A stretch of 64,000 nt of DNA from the NCBI GenBank assembly GCA_021927905.1, contig BLLK01000058.1, forward strand, positions 558,001 through 622,000, given 5' to 3'. The notes under the pieces are model-generated. The model did no database searches. It was not told the origin of the DNA and saw only the letters and a list, made by a program, of their open reading frames with translations. Shown piece after piece: positions 20,341-31,065 of the stretch (the first letter of the stretch is position 1; every line of letters begins with the position of its first letter). The position numbers were made by a program, and so were the translations under genes. This DNA comes from Chaetoceros tenuissimus (taxonomy: Eukaryota; Bacillariophyta; Thalassiosirophyceae; Chaetocerotales; Chaetocerotaceae).

Positions 20341-20851
20341 AGTGAAGAAGCGCGGTTGTTGGGAAAGAGATGTCTCTCTTCTAACTGGAGAAGAGCCTAC
20401 TTCCCCAAGAGGGGCCTACCGAGTCCTCCAAAATCGAATCATGAAGAAAGTGCAAAATCTATTCATTGCTACTACTATGTAAGTAGAACAAGAACGTTGT
20501 TAGCCAAAGCACATTGAATAAACAATGTTCATTTATGTATATTAAATTGATAAATATTTAAAAAATTAAGGAAAAGAATTGATTGTCTCACCTTTATGTT
20601 CAAAATATCTTCAAATCACCAATCCGGAAGCTAAGTGAATCCAAGGAATGGTTTTGAGGAGAGGCTCCCTTACAACCGTCCAATTTTCAACAAAGCTTTG
20701 AATGTAATTTGGAATAAAAAGCATCGTGTACGGCAGTTTGATGGGTGCTCTGGTCAACGTTGTTGCTTTTAGAATGTAAGTAAAGTAGACAAGTTGTTCT
20801 TTGCATCATGTGTTGTTGTGTATCGACATGAAAATACCAACCCTCTCAATT

Positions 20852-20944
20852 GAGTGGCGGAGCGTGCAAGCCCTTCTTATGTTAACTGTTTTTAACTGGA
20901 GTGGGGAGCGTGCAAGCCCTTCTTATGTTAACTGTTTTTAACTG
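20852..20944. repeat. 46/47-bp direct duplication
   Basis: GAGTGGCGGAGCGTGCAAG followed by CCCTTCTTATGTTAACTGTT occurs at 20852 and again from 20899, differing by one missing base (GTGGCGG versus GTGGGG). It lies about 100 bp upstream of the NmrA-like gene start. Confidence 0.8.
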
Positions 20945-21037
20945 TCAATCACAAAATGAAACCACGGTAATGAACGTAAAGATCATATAAAGCATAACAA
21001 GGAGAGTCCATGCAGTCCAATCATCAAAATGAGATAG

Positions 21038-22170
21038 ATGCCATGCCAAAATAACAGATGTGCCTCTTTGAAAAGAGCTCATGGGGCACAAGGAGGAAGT
21101 GTTGTAAAGGCGTTCAATGCTCTTGGAAATGACAATTTTCAGCTTCGTGCCATCACTCGTGACCCTGAGAGTGAGAAAGCTAAAGCTATTGAACCACTTG
21201 TGAAGGAGGTTGTGAAAGCCGATGGTGATGACGAGGAGTCAATGGTCAAGGCTTTTGAGGGCTGCTATGGGGCTTTTATTGTGTCAAATTTCTGGCAAGA
21301 TATGGATGCAAAACATGAGAAAGAAACTCTTCTTACTTGTTGTGCTGCTGCAAAGAAAGCAGGTTTGAAACATATTGTCTTATCTACTTTGGAAGATACT
21401 CGTGAAACCATCAACGCCTCTGAGAATAAAGATATCTGGAAGGTTTTGAATGACGAAGGCATGTATGTTCCTTATTTCGATGCAAAGGGTGAAGCTACTT
21501 CTGCATATGATGAGTTACCAGTGACAAAATTATACACTTGTGCATATATGGAAAACTTTATGTAAGTTTGTTTTTGTTGTTTTCCAAAATAATTGTTTCA
21601 AATATCCTCATTTGTCTATTTCTTTTTCATAGTTATTTTGGCTGGGGACCTACTCGTCAAGCAGAAGATCAGCCATATGGAATTACTTTCCCAATGGGAG
21701 ATAAGAAAATGGCTCTTGTTTCCGTTGAAGATATTGGGAAAGCTGCATGCGCTATTTTCCAAGATGCTTCTTTGATTGGACAAAGTGTTGGGGTTATGAG
21801 TGATGTGGTAACGGGAGAAGAGATGGCAGCAACTTTTACAAAGATTTGTGGAGAGAAAGTCAATTACAATGCAGTTCCAACGGAGGTTTATGCAGGTTTT
21901 GGCTTCCCTGGATGTGAAGATTTGGCAAATATGTTCCGTTACTATGCAGACTACGAATCTGAATTCTTGAAGTCACGCACTATCCCAGAGAGTGTATTGA
22001 AGACTATGGGAGGAACTGTGAAGTTCGAAGACTTCGTAGCTGCTAACAAGGATACCTGGAAGCTTGAACCTATGTCAGCTCCTGAGACAGCTCCTGAAAC
22101 TTCCCCAAAAGCAGAGCCTAAATCAACAGCAGTACAAGGAAATGCTGATGCATGTTGCATTATTCAGTAA
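21038..22170 (+). CDS. NmrA-like NAD(P)-binding protein, 5'-shortened, with C-terminal CaaX box
   Basis: Two exons, 21038-21561 and 21633-22170 (71-nt intron, GTAAGT...TAG; join ENFI-YFGWGP). 353 aa. It matches the NmrA/HSCARG atypical SDR family throughout (ITRDPESEKAKAI, GAFIVSNFW, TLLTCCAAAKKAGLKHIVLSTLED), a family of redox sensors and regulators. The family's opening strand and GATGAQGG loop are represented only by AHGAQGG after 14 unrelated residues, so strand beta-1 appears lost or lies in an upstream exon I cannot find. The C-terminus, after a Pro/Glu/Thr linker, is ACCIIQ: a CaaX box (C-I-I-Q) with a neighbouring Cys, predicting farnesylation and membrane attachment. The upstream DNA is repeat-rich. 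Confidence 0.7.
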
Positions 22171-22302
22171 GGGCAAATGCCCTTCAAATTTATTCTCTGG
22201 TAGAGATGTGTGATTCTTTTTCTTCAAGTTCGATTTTGAAAAGTGAGAAAGATTGTCTAGATTGTCGAAATAAATATAAAAAAAGGTCTTTATTATACTT
22301 TC

Positions 22303-24263
22303 TTAAAGTTCTGATGCAATACTATTTTGCTCTCTGGTATCTTCGTCACTAATACTGTCAACTGTATCGTCTTCATTGTCATCATCTTCATAATAAGTAT
22401 CTTCCATCCCATCGTCATATTCTTCCAAATCATTTGTAATTGCTTCGTTGTCGTCACTTTCCTCTTCGTCATATTCATCGTCATCTTCTTCCTCTTCGCT
22501 ATCATCTTCTTCGTAGTCCTCTTCTTCATCATCATCTTTGTCTTCTTCGTCATCATCTTCTCCTCTCGCGAAATGGGATTCGTCAAAGGTACCCTGTGAA
22601 ACTTCCTCAAAAAGATCGTAAAACCACTCAGTTTGTTTCTGTAAATCTCTACCTAATAGTTCTTTTCTATGGTCATCGGTGAATTCAAAGTAGAGTCTTT
22701 CCTTTAGTCGCCTGATGATTAGATTGTCTTTTCTCAGCTCGTCAAACAATCCCAGATTTTCTGGGTAAGGAAGTGGTTTCTCCTTGAACGTCCAAAGTGA
22801 AAGAGACTGCATGTCTATTCCGCTAGGGAAAAGAATGTTCTCTGTAACGTATTCCAAAAATATTGACTGCTCATCTTCTGGATCTTCAGAAGCATCACTA
22901 ATGTGTTTGAAATAATTCAAGAAGTTATAATATCTCTTCCTTTTCCACTTTGGTATTTTGTTCCAGTCTACGGTTCGCCATTGACGTACTTTTCCATCCA
23001 TCATTGTCGCTTCTAATGCAATCTTCAGTGTAGCACCATTGTAGCTACCATTGAATAAGCACCATTCTCCTTGAAATAAATCAAGCTTTAGTTCAAAAAA
23101 AGGTGCAATTTCTTCATTGAGCCGATCTCTGAATTCAGTCACTGGGTGAAGGTATTCTCGAAGTGGCGGAGGAGATACTGCATACATTGCATCAAAAGGA
23201 AATGCAAACGATACGAGCGATATAAAATGAATAAGAAACCATACATATCCAACCAAACGCAAGAGTTTGCGTGGGAAACTTTTATTGATGTTGCTTGCTT
23301 TCACCTCCTTTTTCAAAACTGCCTTTTCATATTCTTCACTTCGAATTAAGAAGAACGCCCAACCTAAAATATTATACCACTCAAATGTACCCATATTCAT
23401 TGACAAGTCCATGCCCGCAAAGATTTGCAACAAAATCATCAAAGTTGGAAACCTGGTCTTCTCAAACCAAACAGTAAATGGTGTGATTATTTCAACTGCC
23501 AATGCCGACCATGTTAAAAACTTTGAAGTAATGACAGTGTTGAACAAAATATCAGGATTGAAAATTCCAACACCTTCATCTGTACAAGATGCTAACGAGA
23601 AAAGATTCTGTAAGGACATATTATTCATACTCAACTGCAACAACAAAAAATATACTTACAAACGTAATACATGGCTGTTCCATTCATCCAAAAATCTCCA
23701 TCTAATTTCCCAACCATAGCACCTAGCATTACGAAAACGGACTGCCATTGTAAAAGCCAAACTGGCCACATTACCCAACTACAATCTTCATCCTTGTGAT
23801 ATTTAAAGTTGCGCCCGAACTTATCCCAAACCGTAACATGATGCAATGGTAAAAATACGAAAATGAAGCTAAAGATTCGAACTAAAGGGCATACTCCAGT
23901 GAACACCCCATCACAAAGCATCCAATTCATATTATGAAAGGAGCATGTATTGAAGTAAAATGAAATTGCATTTAATCTAGGAGCGATACCCAATAAAAGT
24001 AGCACAGCATTTAAAAGACCAATGCTATAAAGTAACCAAAGATATGTATCATCTTCTGCATTTCTTCCCAGTGAATTCAGTCCAAAGAAACCATGTTCCT
24101 GAGTATCAATTGGTAAAAGACCATCTTTTGGTGAGAGAAATAAACCCACGTCCATCCCTAGGAGAAGACGATCGAATATGTGTATTGCAGCTACAAGGAT
24201 ACGAATGTATCCTATTTTTCGACAACCACTCAAGCCCATCCGGGCATTAAGCTTAGGTATCAT
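22303..24263 (-). CDS. HTTM / vitamin K gamma-carboxylase-like membrane protein with acidic tail
   Basis: Two coding blocks, 24263 to about 23664 and about 23640 to 22303; roughly 640-650 aa. The N-terminal part matches the HTTM domain: RILVAAIHIFDRLLLG, SPKDGLLP, multiple membrane helices, and GKLDGDFWMNGTAMYY; the next block continues with helices (TSKFLTWSALAVEIITPF, LMILLQIFAGMD). The C-terminal 90 residues are almost pure Asp/Glu. The junction is puzzling: the strong signals GTAAGTATAT and TTGTTGCAG are only 25 nt apart and do not keep frame; GTTTGT...TTACAG (56 nt) does keep frame. Function unknown; the family includes gamma-glutamyl carboxylase, but carboxylase activity is not shown here. 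Confidence 0.65.
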
Positions 24264-24644
24264 CTCTGGTTTACTATTACTTAGTAAACTGTGAGTACGG
24301 TCTTCTATCTCTTGCCTCTATTGGAAGATTGTAACTACAGTGTTGCAAAAGTGAGATACGATGTGGCATTAGTGTGGTGTTCTCATTATTCCTCCTGCGG
24401 CACACCCCCTTTTCTCTCTTCACGCTCACTCAATAACCTATCGTCAACGGCAGTACACAGATAATTTCAAATTGAAAATGAAAAAAAATCCAAAAATTAG
24501 TATTTTCATTTTGACGAAACATGAAATCTCTATATCAACAGATTATTAAATTCTTAAATCTTATACACCATAACATAATCCTATTTATTTTATCTATTTA
24601 TTTTCAACTTGTGTCCAAGTGATTTCTTAGCGTTGTCTTAGAAT
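24264..24644. other. Intergenic region
   Basis: Upstream of the HTTM gene and downstream of the F-box-like gene (both minus strand). AT-rich from 24470; no gene or repeat seen. Confidence 0.4.
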
Positions 24645-25586
24645 TTATTCCAAATCAAGCTTCCTCTTCAAAGATTTTGTACTAGATCTTTGTTTTGTGT
24701 TTTTCGATTCCATGAAACTTTTCCTCGGACCAACCCCTATTAACCGCAATTCGCCAACATTGTAGGGAGCTGTATACCAGATTCTTGCCCAAAACTCATT
24801 TGACTTCAAACCCCATTTTTCAGGAGATTCGTCATCATTATTTGAATCATATTTCAACTCCTTTACTTCAAAGCTGCTATTCTGTGCTCTATAGAATTCT
24901 GAGCAAAATCTTAATTTCAGAATACAATTAGTATCCATGCATTTTCCGCATATTGAACTGCCTGATACATAAAACACTCTCTTGATTAGAGGTTCTTTGC
25001 AATGTTCGAAATGACAGTCCTCCGGCTCGTACGCAGTAACCATAGTTCCTTCATCGTTTACATTGTAGCAAACATCGTCAAACATTTCGCCAGGTTCCAG
25101 TTCTCTTTCAATCAAATCTAATGGGTGACAGGTCTTGAAATAGAAATACGAAGAACCACCAAAGAATCTGTATGAGAACTGTCTTTCGAAAAGTTCATAC
25201 AAAGTTTTTTCTTCCATCAGCTGATGCTCATCGCCTCCTTGTTCAAATGACATAATCCTATAAACTTTGTGATAGATGGCGTTTGATATTTTGTTTAATA
25301 GGTGGTTCGAGCATCTTAGACTATAGAGAACTTCCAGTTCTCGTAACCATTGAATAACATGATGTAATTTTTTCTGTGATGGGTCCTGTGAGTGAACAAG
25401 AGAGAGGCATAAATTGAAATCTTTGGAGGTACATGCGAGTCTTTGTATATGAAAGTACCCTAGATAAAGAGCAATGTGGATGGATATTATGTTGTCCTCA
25501 TCATCGAGTTCTTTTTTGAAAAGTTGTAGTAATTGCATCGCTGTGGATGTCATCATCATCTGATCTCGCCGATGTTCTCTAATCAA
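24645..25586 (-). CDS. F-box-like protein, unknown
   Basis: Single exon, 313 aa. IISIHIALYLGYFHIQRLACTSKDFN at about residues 33-58 has the shape of a weak F-box (hydrophobic helix, L..CTSKxF). A CxxC pair in ICGKCMDTNCILK could bind a metal. The tail RSSTKSLKRKLDLE looks like a nuclear signal. The first Met is followed by three more within 12 residues, so the start is uncertain by about 30 nt. No recognised family beyond this. Confidence 0.45.
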   Translation of the reverse strand: MIREHRRDQMMMTSTAMQLLQLFKKELDDEDNIISIHIALYLGYFHIQRLACTSKDFNLCLSLVHSQDPSQKKLHHVIQWLRELEVLYSLRCSNHLLNKISNAIYHKVYRIMSFEQGGDEHQLMEEKTLYELFERQFSYRFFGGSSYFYFKTCHPLDLIERELEPGEMFDDVCYNVNDEGTMVTAYEPEDCHFEHCKEPLIKRVFYVSGSSICGKCMDTNCILKLRFCSEFYRAQNSSFEVKELKYDSNNDDESPEKWGLKSNEFWARIWYTAPYNVGELRLIGVGPRKSFMESKNTKQRSSTKSLKRKLDLE

Positions 25587-26523
25587 GGGTCCAAGATATT
25601 GGTAATTAGTTGCATCTTTTGAGTAATTGACGTCTCATACCCAGATATGTGCCCTTTCATTGAACTTTAAAAATCTATCCCTTTTTCAATTTCAATTGTT
25701 GATTGCACATATAAGCAAGCACATTGGCACCCATATTTTAAAGAGGGAACGCCACTTCTTTTTAGAGTGATTTAGTTACTGACTGCAGTCAAAATGTCTT
25801 TCTCGGAGTAATTTCTTATTTGGCGCACGACCGACCTCTCCACCAGTGATGAACGTTGTTTTCTATTTTCTTTGGAAGTCGGAAGTCGAAGTCCCTTTCT
25901 CTCCACGTAGTACCGTTATGTTGAGTAAGTACAAAGTGATTTTACTGGGGAGTCTTATATTTCAGCAAGTATGTGCCATACGAAGTTGCCAGACATACGT
26001 TGCAATAGCTCAGACTTAGTTCTATTGCAACGTAACATTATTGAAACTAAGATAATGCTTTCAAGGAAGATATAAGATAAGACTCCCCAACTGCAGCTCA
26101 AAATGATACAACGAAAAAGTACGTACGAAGTGAAGGTCGGATAACCAAGGAATACTGACAAAGTACCTACGAAGTGAAGAATTTAAGAAAATCTATTGGC
26201 TTAGAAATGGGACTGACAAAATATTATCCAGTCATATCTAAATTACATTTTATTTGAGCTAAACAAGGTAGGGGCAATAGTAGAATGTCAAACTCTTTTC
26301 TTTACAATAAGTAACATGTCTTCTATAAAAGTAGAATAGACAAATAGAGCTCGTTGCAAGCTTTCGACTGATATGTTCAACGGACATTTTTTTCCAGTAA
26401 AAGACGTTACCAACTTCATTCTAAGCCAACATAACGGTACTCCTAATCACTACTATCAGTACCAATTTTACCATTTACCTTTCCAATTTACTCACCAGTC
26501 CAGAACAAATAAATTGTTTTAAT
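25587..26523. other. Intergenic region with foldback element
   Basis: Contains the palindromic element described separately. Besides that, AGTACGTACGAAGTGAAG near 26120 and AAAGTACCTACGAAGTGAAG near 26160 are near copies of each other. No coding sequence supported. Confidence 0.5.
25947..26088. repeat. 142-bp foldback (MITE-like) element
   Basis: Perfect 12-bp terminal inverted repeats GGGGAGTCTTAT (25947-25958) and ATAAGACTCCCC (26077-26088), with a nested perfect 12-bp inverted repeat ACGTTGCAATAG (25997-26008) and CTATTGCAACGT (26022-26033). No coding capacity. Shape and size fit a miniature inverted-repeat element, but I cannot see a clear target-site duplication. Confidence 0.6.
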
Positions 26524-28293
26524 ATGAAATTGTCAGTTCCATTGAATGAAGATCAGCACCTAAAGAGAAGAGGTAGAATATCCCTAGGGGTCATAGTCAT
26601 CTTTAGCCTAGTTGCCTTCTTTCATCATTCCCGACAGACTGATCGCATAATACGAAGTCCACTAGCACAGATAAATACAATTAATTCTGAGAACATTAAT
26701 GGTCGATCGAGGAAATCTATATTTCTCAAGCAGCCAGGAAGTTCAGCTGGAAGTTCATATGGCACGACCAAAAAGAAAACGTCAAGTACTCTATTGAAAC
26801 AACATGATACTAAAGAGAAGCATAAAAAGAAAACAACACCTAGTTCACAGTCACCCAGCAAAATGCCTGCAAGGGCTCCAGTGCAGCTTCCAGTAGCCAA
26901 ATCAGTCACTCCTATAGAAACCAAAAAGGTTTATTATGAAGAATATGATGATGATTTTGCTAAAGAAAAACACATGTCAGATGTGCAACAAAACAAGAGT
27001 CCAATACCTCGTGATGATATTGATTATGACGATTACTATGATGATATTGAAGTTACAGATGACGATAATAATAAAGTACCAAGAAAACCAAATCAACAGG
27101 TGCTTGATGAAGTTAACAAAGAAATTGAGAAAGAAGATGAGGTCATCGAAACAGAAAAGGAAATGAAAAATGTAGATAGTGTAGATTTAGATGACTATTA
27201 TGAAGACGATGACGCTACGGAAGGGGAATGGTACATTGGAGAACAAGAAATACCAATTGTTGAAGAATCATATCTCCAAAGCCGTAAACATGACTTTGAT
27301 TCATGGTTTGAAGGCAATGCGACAGATGTTTTGTTAAAACCAGCGGATTCCAAGGGACCTATTTTGGACTTTGCTGTTGCAGGATATAACAAAGTGGCTG
27401 AAGATCTCTCGAAAGTTTTGTCGACATTAGCTCCAAAACCGGATGGTAATGTTTGTACACCGCTCTCAAAGACGGTGTGGTATGCTTACAATGCTTGGCC
27501 AGAACAATATGGATCTTCAAAAGAAATGAGAGGAACACAGTGTATGACCTACATGGCAGCTGGGCATGAAAATCCAATAAAGGAATTTAATGAATTTCTT
27601 CCGAAAACAAAAATTTTTATTGGAATCAAGCACCCCATTATATGGTTCAAAGACTTGTACGACCAATTTCATGCCAACAATGTGATACATAAGTTTACAG
27701 ACGAGGGTGATCCTTATGGATTAACTAATTTGTGTACTGGACGGAGATGTCGACACGAATGCTTTCAAGGTCAAATATTTTGTGTGCATAGGTCTAGGTT
27801 CCATTTGGGTTTGGCGAGACTAGGAAAGACAAAACTGGATAGCGAAGAACGCCTACTTTTGGCAGCGGAAGATGCCGATGGTGGAGAGAACCTTCCTAAC
27901 GATGAAATTAAGAATCCTATATTTATCTTTGACGAAAGGGAATTAGGTCATGATTACTTCTGGGAATCGATAACGGAATATCTTGGGGTAGATGAGATTG
28001 AACATGATATTGAATCAATGGTTAGACTTGAACATAAGATGGAAATTGAAAATATCAAGTCATTGGATTTCTGTCATGAGGATTACCATGATTTGAGAGC
28101 ACAAATGATGCAATATTCTCATGAAATGGCTACATGGTTGCAATTCCATTTGATTCCTTTGGCGCTTGATAAAGACAGACCTGATGTCGAAATGGCGAAT
28201 CCGAAAAAGTTTTATCAATTGGCTGAGCATTACAAGCAAGACCCTTGTGGGACGTTACGGCGTGGTGCTGATGGGAAATTTACAATACAATAA
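26524..28293 (+). CDS. Type II membrane sulfotransferase-like protein with charged stem
   Basis: Single exon, 589 aa. A short basic head and a signal anchor at about residues 17-34 are followed by about 200 residues of low-complexity stem, first Ser/Lys/Thr-rich, then strongly Asp/Tyr/Glu-rich (DDIDYDDYYDDIE). The C-terminal 300 residues form a globular domain with LDFAVAGYNKVAEDLSKVL, where the 5'-phosphosulfate loop would be but degenerate, and FIGIKHPIIWFKDLYDQF, matching the 3'-phosphate motif region. Cys residues in LCTGRRCRHECFQGQIFC suggest disulfides. Probably a Golgi sulfotransferase-like enzyme; activity uncertain because the P-loop lacks the usual Lys-Thr/Ser pattern. Confidence 0.55.
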   Translation: MKLSVPLNEDQHLKRRGRISLGVIVIFSLVAFFHHSRQTDRIIRSPLAQINTINSENINGRSRKSIFLKQPGSSAGSSYGTTKKKTSSTLLKQHDTKEKHKKKTTPSSQSPSKMPARAPVQLPVAKSVTPIETKKVYYEEYDDDFAKEKHMSDVQQNKSPIPRDDIDYDDYYDDIEVTDDDNNKVPRKPNQQVLDEVNKEIEKEDEVIETEKEMKNVDSVDLDDYYEDDDATEGEWYIGEQEIPIVEESYLQSRKHDFDSWFEGNATDVLLKPADSKGPILDFAVAGYNKVAEDLSKVLSTLAPKPDGNVCTPLSKTVWYAYNAWPEQYGSSKEMRGTQCMTYMAAGHENPIKEFNEFLPKTKIFIGIKHPIIWFKDLYDQFHANNVIHKFTDEGDPYGLTNLCTGRRCRHECFQGQIFCVHRSRFHLGLARLGKTKLDSEERLLLAAEDADGGENLPNDEIKNPIFIFDERELGHDYFWESITEYLGVDEIEHDIESMVRLEHKMEIENIKSLDFCHEDYHDLRAQMMQYSHEMATWLQFHLIPLALDKDRPDVEMANPKKFYQLAEHYKQDPCGTLRRGADGKFTIQ

Positions 28294-28340
28294 TTATAAA
28301 CATACATTAGGTAAAAATAAAACTTTGATAAAAAGAGTCA

Positions 28341-30736
28341 TCAGTCATTTGTTTCAGATTCACTTTCGTCATCTGAAATACTATCATAGTCTTCAGCTCC
28401 TACAGCCTTTGAACCGTAAGTTTGATTGAATACCAAGTAGGCATCCAAATCTGACTGGGCAACTGATGGATTCATTCCTTTCAGGGCATGTTTGAAATGA
28501 ACATATGATATTGGTGGCACATCTTCCGCTGCTATTTCGAGAGCTCTCATACCTAATTGTCGAATTGGTCCTAGTGCGGCATCTGTACACAAGGCTTTCA
28601 GGTCTGCTCCACTAAAACCATTCGTCTTATCTTTGGAAATCTTTGCGATTTCTTTATCAGATAATCTATGTTTATTCTTTTTCAACAAGGTCCGTAATAA
28701 AATTTCTCGATCCTCTGGTTCTGGAAGAGGAATATACAATCGCTTTACAAACCTTCTTCTCGCAGCATCATCGAGTTCAGATGGTCTATTAGTTGCGCCG
28801 ATAGCCAATACTCTTCCTTTTGTTCCTGTTCCATCCAGTTGTACCAAAAACTCTGTTTTAATTCTTCTGCTAGCTTCATTCTCATCTGCTTTTCTCTGAG
28901 TGAGTAAACTATCAATCTCATCTACATAAAAAATGTTAGGACAATCAAAAATCAACCGGTAAACAGCTAAAGCAATTTATCTATACTAACCCAAGAACAC
29001 CACTGAAGGTTCTCTATAAGCTGCAACAGCAAATAATGTCCTGACGAGTTTCTCGCCTTCTCCGATCCATTTACTTGTCAACGAAGAAGCTGAAATACTG
29101 AAAAACGTAGCACCTGACTCATAAGCAATTGCCTTTCCGATCAGAGTCTTACCAGTTCCGGGAGGACCAAACTAATATTGAGCGTTTAGTCAGGAGATTT
29201 CATACACTTATCTATGCATAGGAAACGCTAATGGAAATCAAAACTTACCAGTAATAGACCATTGGGTCCTCGTCGCAACCCAGTGAATAAATCGGGGCGT
29301 TTCAGTGGCCAGCATACTAGTTCCATTACAGTTTGTTTTGCATCTCGTAGACCTGCAATATCATCAAAAGTAATTGGAACTCCGTCATCTATGATTTCAC
29401 TTTCTATTTTGTTGACAAGTTCCTTATCTAACCCTTGCAATTCTTCCGGCAATTCATCGTCCTCATCATTACCTGTCTTATTATTAGAAGAAGAATTTGA
29501 ATTTCCTTGAGGAACTGCTTGTCTTCCATTGTTTTGATGTGGTCGTTGGCCTCCATTTCCATTGTTATTACTGCCGATATTATTATTTGCTTTTGCTCTT
29601 GGATTCTGGAATTTCCGCTTCAGACCTTCTGATAGATTTGGTCTATGTGGATTATTCGGTTGATATTCCTGATATGGGTTTTCGTTTGATAGTTGTCTAT
29701 CATCAGTGCGTGTATTCTTGTCTTGAAAGGATTTGTCATTTCGAATTTCATATGCTGTACTGAAAGCATTTGTTGTATTTTGAGGGGCGGATGGTCCCTT
29801 TACTATACGTTGATCCTCTTGCCGTGCATCATATGATTCCCATGATGAGTTATTATCTTGTTGATAGTCGAATCTTTGACTTTGATTGTTACTCATCATG
29901 CTATTTGGCCTTCTATATGGATTTGACTGATTCTGGTTGTATGGATTGTTGGAAGGCAATTTGGAAGTTTGAGTCGCCATGGGTATAGTTTGAGTGTGCA
30001 CTGTCCTACTTTGCTTATTTTTCTTTTGAAGTGTTTCAGTCTTTTCATTTTTGATGAATTCTTGAATACATGAATCATCTTGAACGCTGACAAACTCGTA
30101 GCTCTCATGTTTACATTCTGGGAATTCTTCAAAGAAATCTTCCATCTCTTGATCGGAATCAAATCCATTGAAAGATTCACAATTCTGATCCATAAACGAT
30201 TTACCTTGAGCTTCATTCTGTTTAATTTGACTAGTGAATTCACTATGACTTTGAAGAGCCAATTCAGTCAAGAGTCCGCCGAGACTTGCTCTTTCTTGAG
30301 ATTGAGAGTGATTCGGATGCATTTTAGGATAAGACGTGTTGGCAATATCAACACCGTAGTCATTGCAATGTAGGGTTTGCTCGAGTAAATGATTTATACT
30401 ATCAACTGTGTCTCTACTAGCATTTGCATATTTTGAAGCTTTGGTTGCGCATTGCAGCATACCATTCATAGATGCATGGTTTGAGAGCAATGCAGCAGTG
30501 GCCCATGCTTCGTTTGTAACTTGTCTACTTCTAGTACTATTTTGAGAATGATTTTCTTCATATATTCCTTTCTGTAGTGAATCCCTAATTTTTCTATTTT
30601 CAAGAAGTAAATCTTCGTATCTGGTAGCGTAATCATTTAGAAATACTTCGTTGTCATTACTAGATGCATTATCTCCTGCCATTGCGTTGTTGTTTTGAAC
30701 ATTGTTATTTGTGCTGTATGGGTTGCTCGTCTTCAT
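28341..30736 (-). CDS. FIGNL1: Fidgetin-like AAA ATPase (FIGNL1 type)
   Basis: Three exons: 30736-29249, 29171-28991, 28921-28341 (introns 77 and 69 nt), 749 aa. The Asn/Gln/Ser-rich N-terminal 440 residues contain few features. From about 446 it aligns closely in memory with FIGNL1: [31 protein letters not shown], Walker A GPPGTGKT (498-505), [20 protein letters not shown] (pore loop), Walker B FLDEID (555-560), [16 protein letters not shown] (arginine finger) and a C-terminal VPS4-like helix region. FIGNL1 takes apart RAD51 filaments and limits meiotic crossovers in animals and plants; other meiotic-clade ATPases (spastin, katanin) sever microtubules. SASSLTSKW and the [14 protein letters not shown] segment favour FIGNL1. 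Confidence 0.85.
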
Positions 30737-31065
30737 GATAGAATATTGGACTGACTTCAGAATGGGGCTTAGTGTGTGAACAGTTACTGTTGCCTATATG
30801 TCTGCGGATATAGTACCAAACTAATACCATACATTAGGTACCAGTACGCAAATAATAAAATGGTGTTTATTGCTTTCATTTTTAGCCAATGCTGACCACT
30901 GTCAAAATTGAAATAGATCTAAATTAGTAAGGCATTTTTATCCACGTGGAAGTGGGGGAAGAAACACGGTGATGCTCAAGAATGAGAAGCCATCATCCCT
31001 AAAAACACATTCCTCTCCACGGCTCATAAATAATATAACGATAAGAAATAAAGCTATTCAAGAAA
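30737..31065. other. Divergent intergenic/promoter region
   Basis: About 330 bp between the divergent FIGNL1 and TspO-like genes. No repeat or small gene seen. Confidence 0.4.

Noticed and set aside
22327-22682. Very hydrophobic plus-strand frame that looks like a membrane protein
   Set aside because: Antisense of the Asp/Glu tail of the HTTM gene; GAT/GAA runs read backward as Ile/Val/Phe codons.
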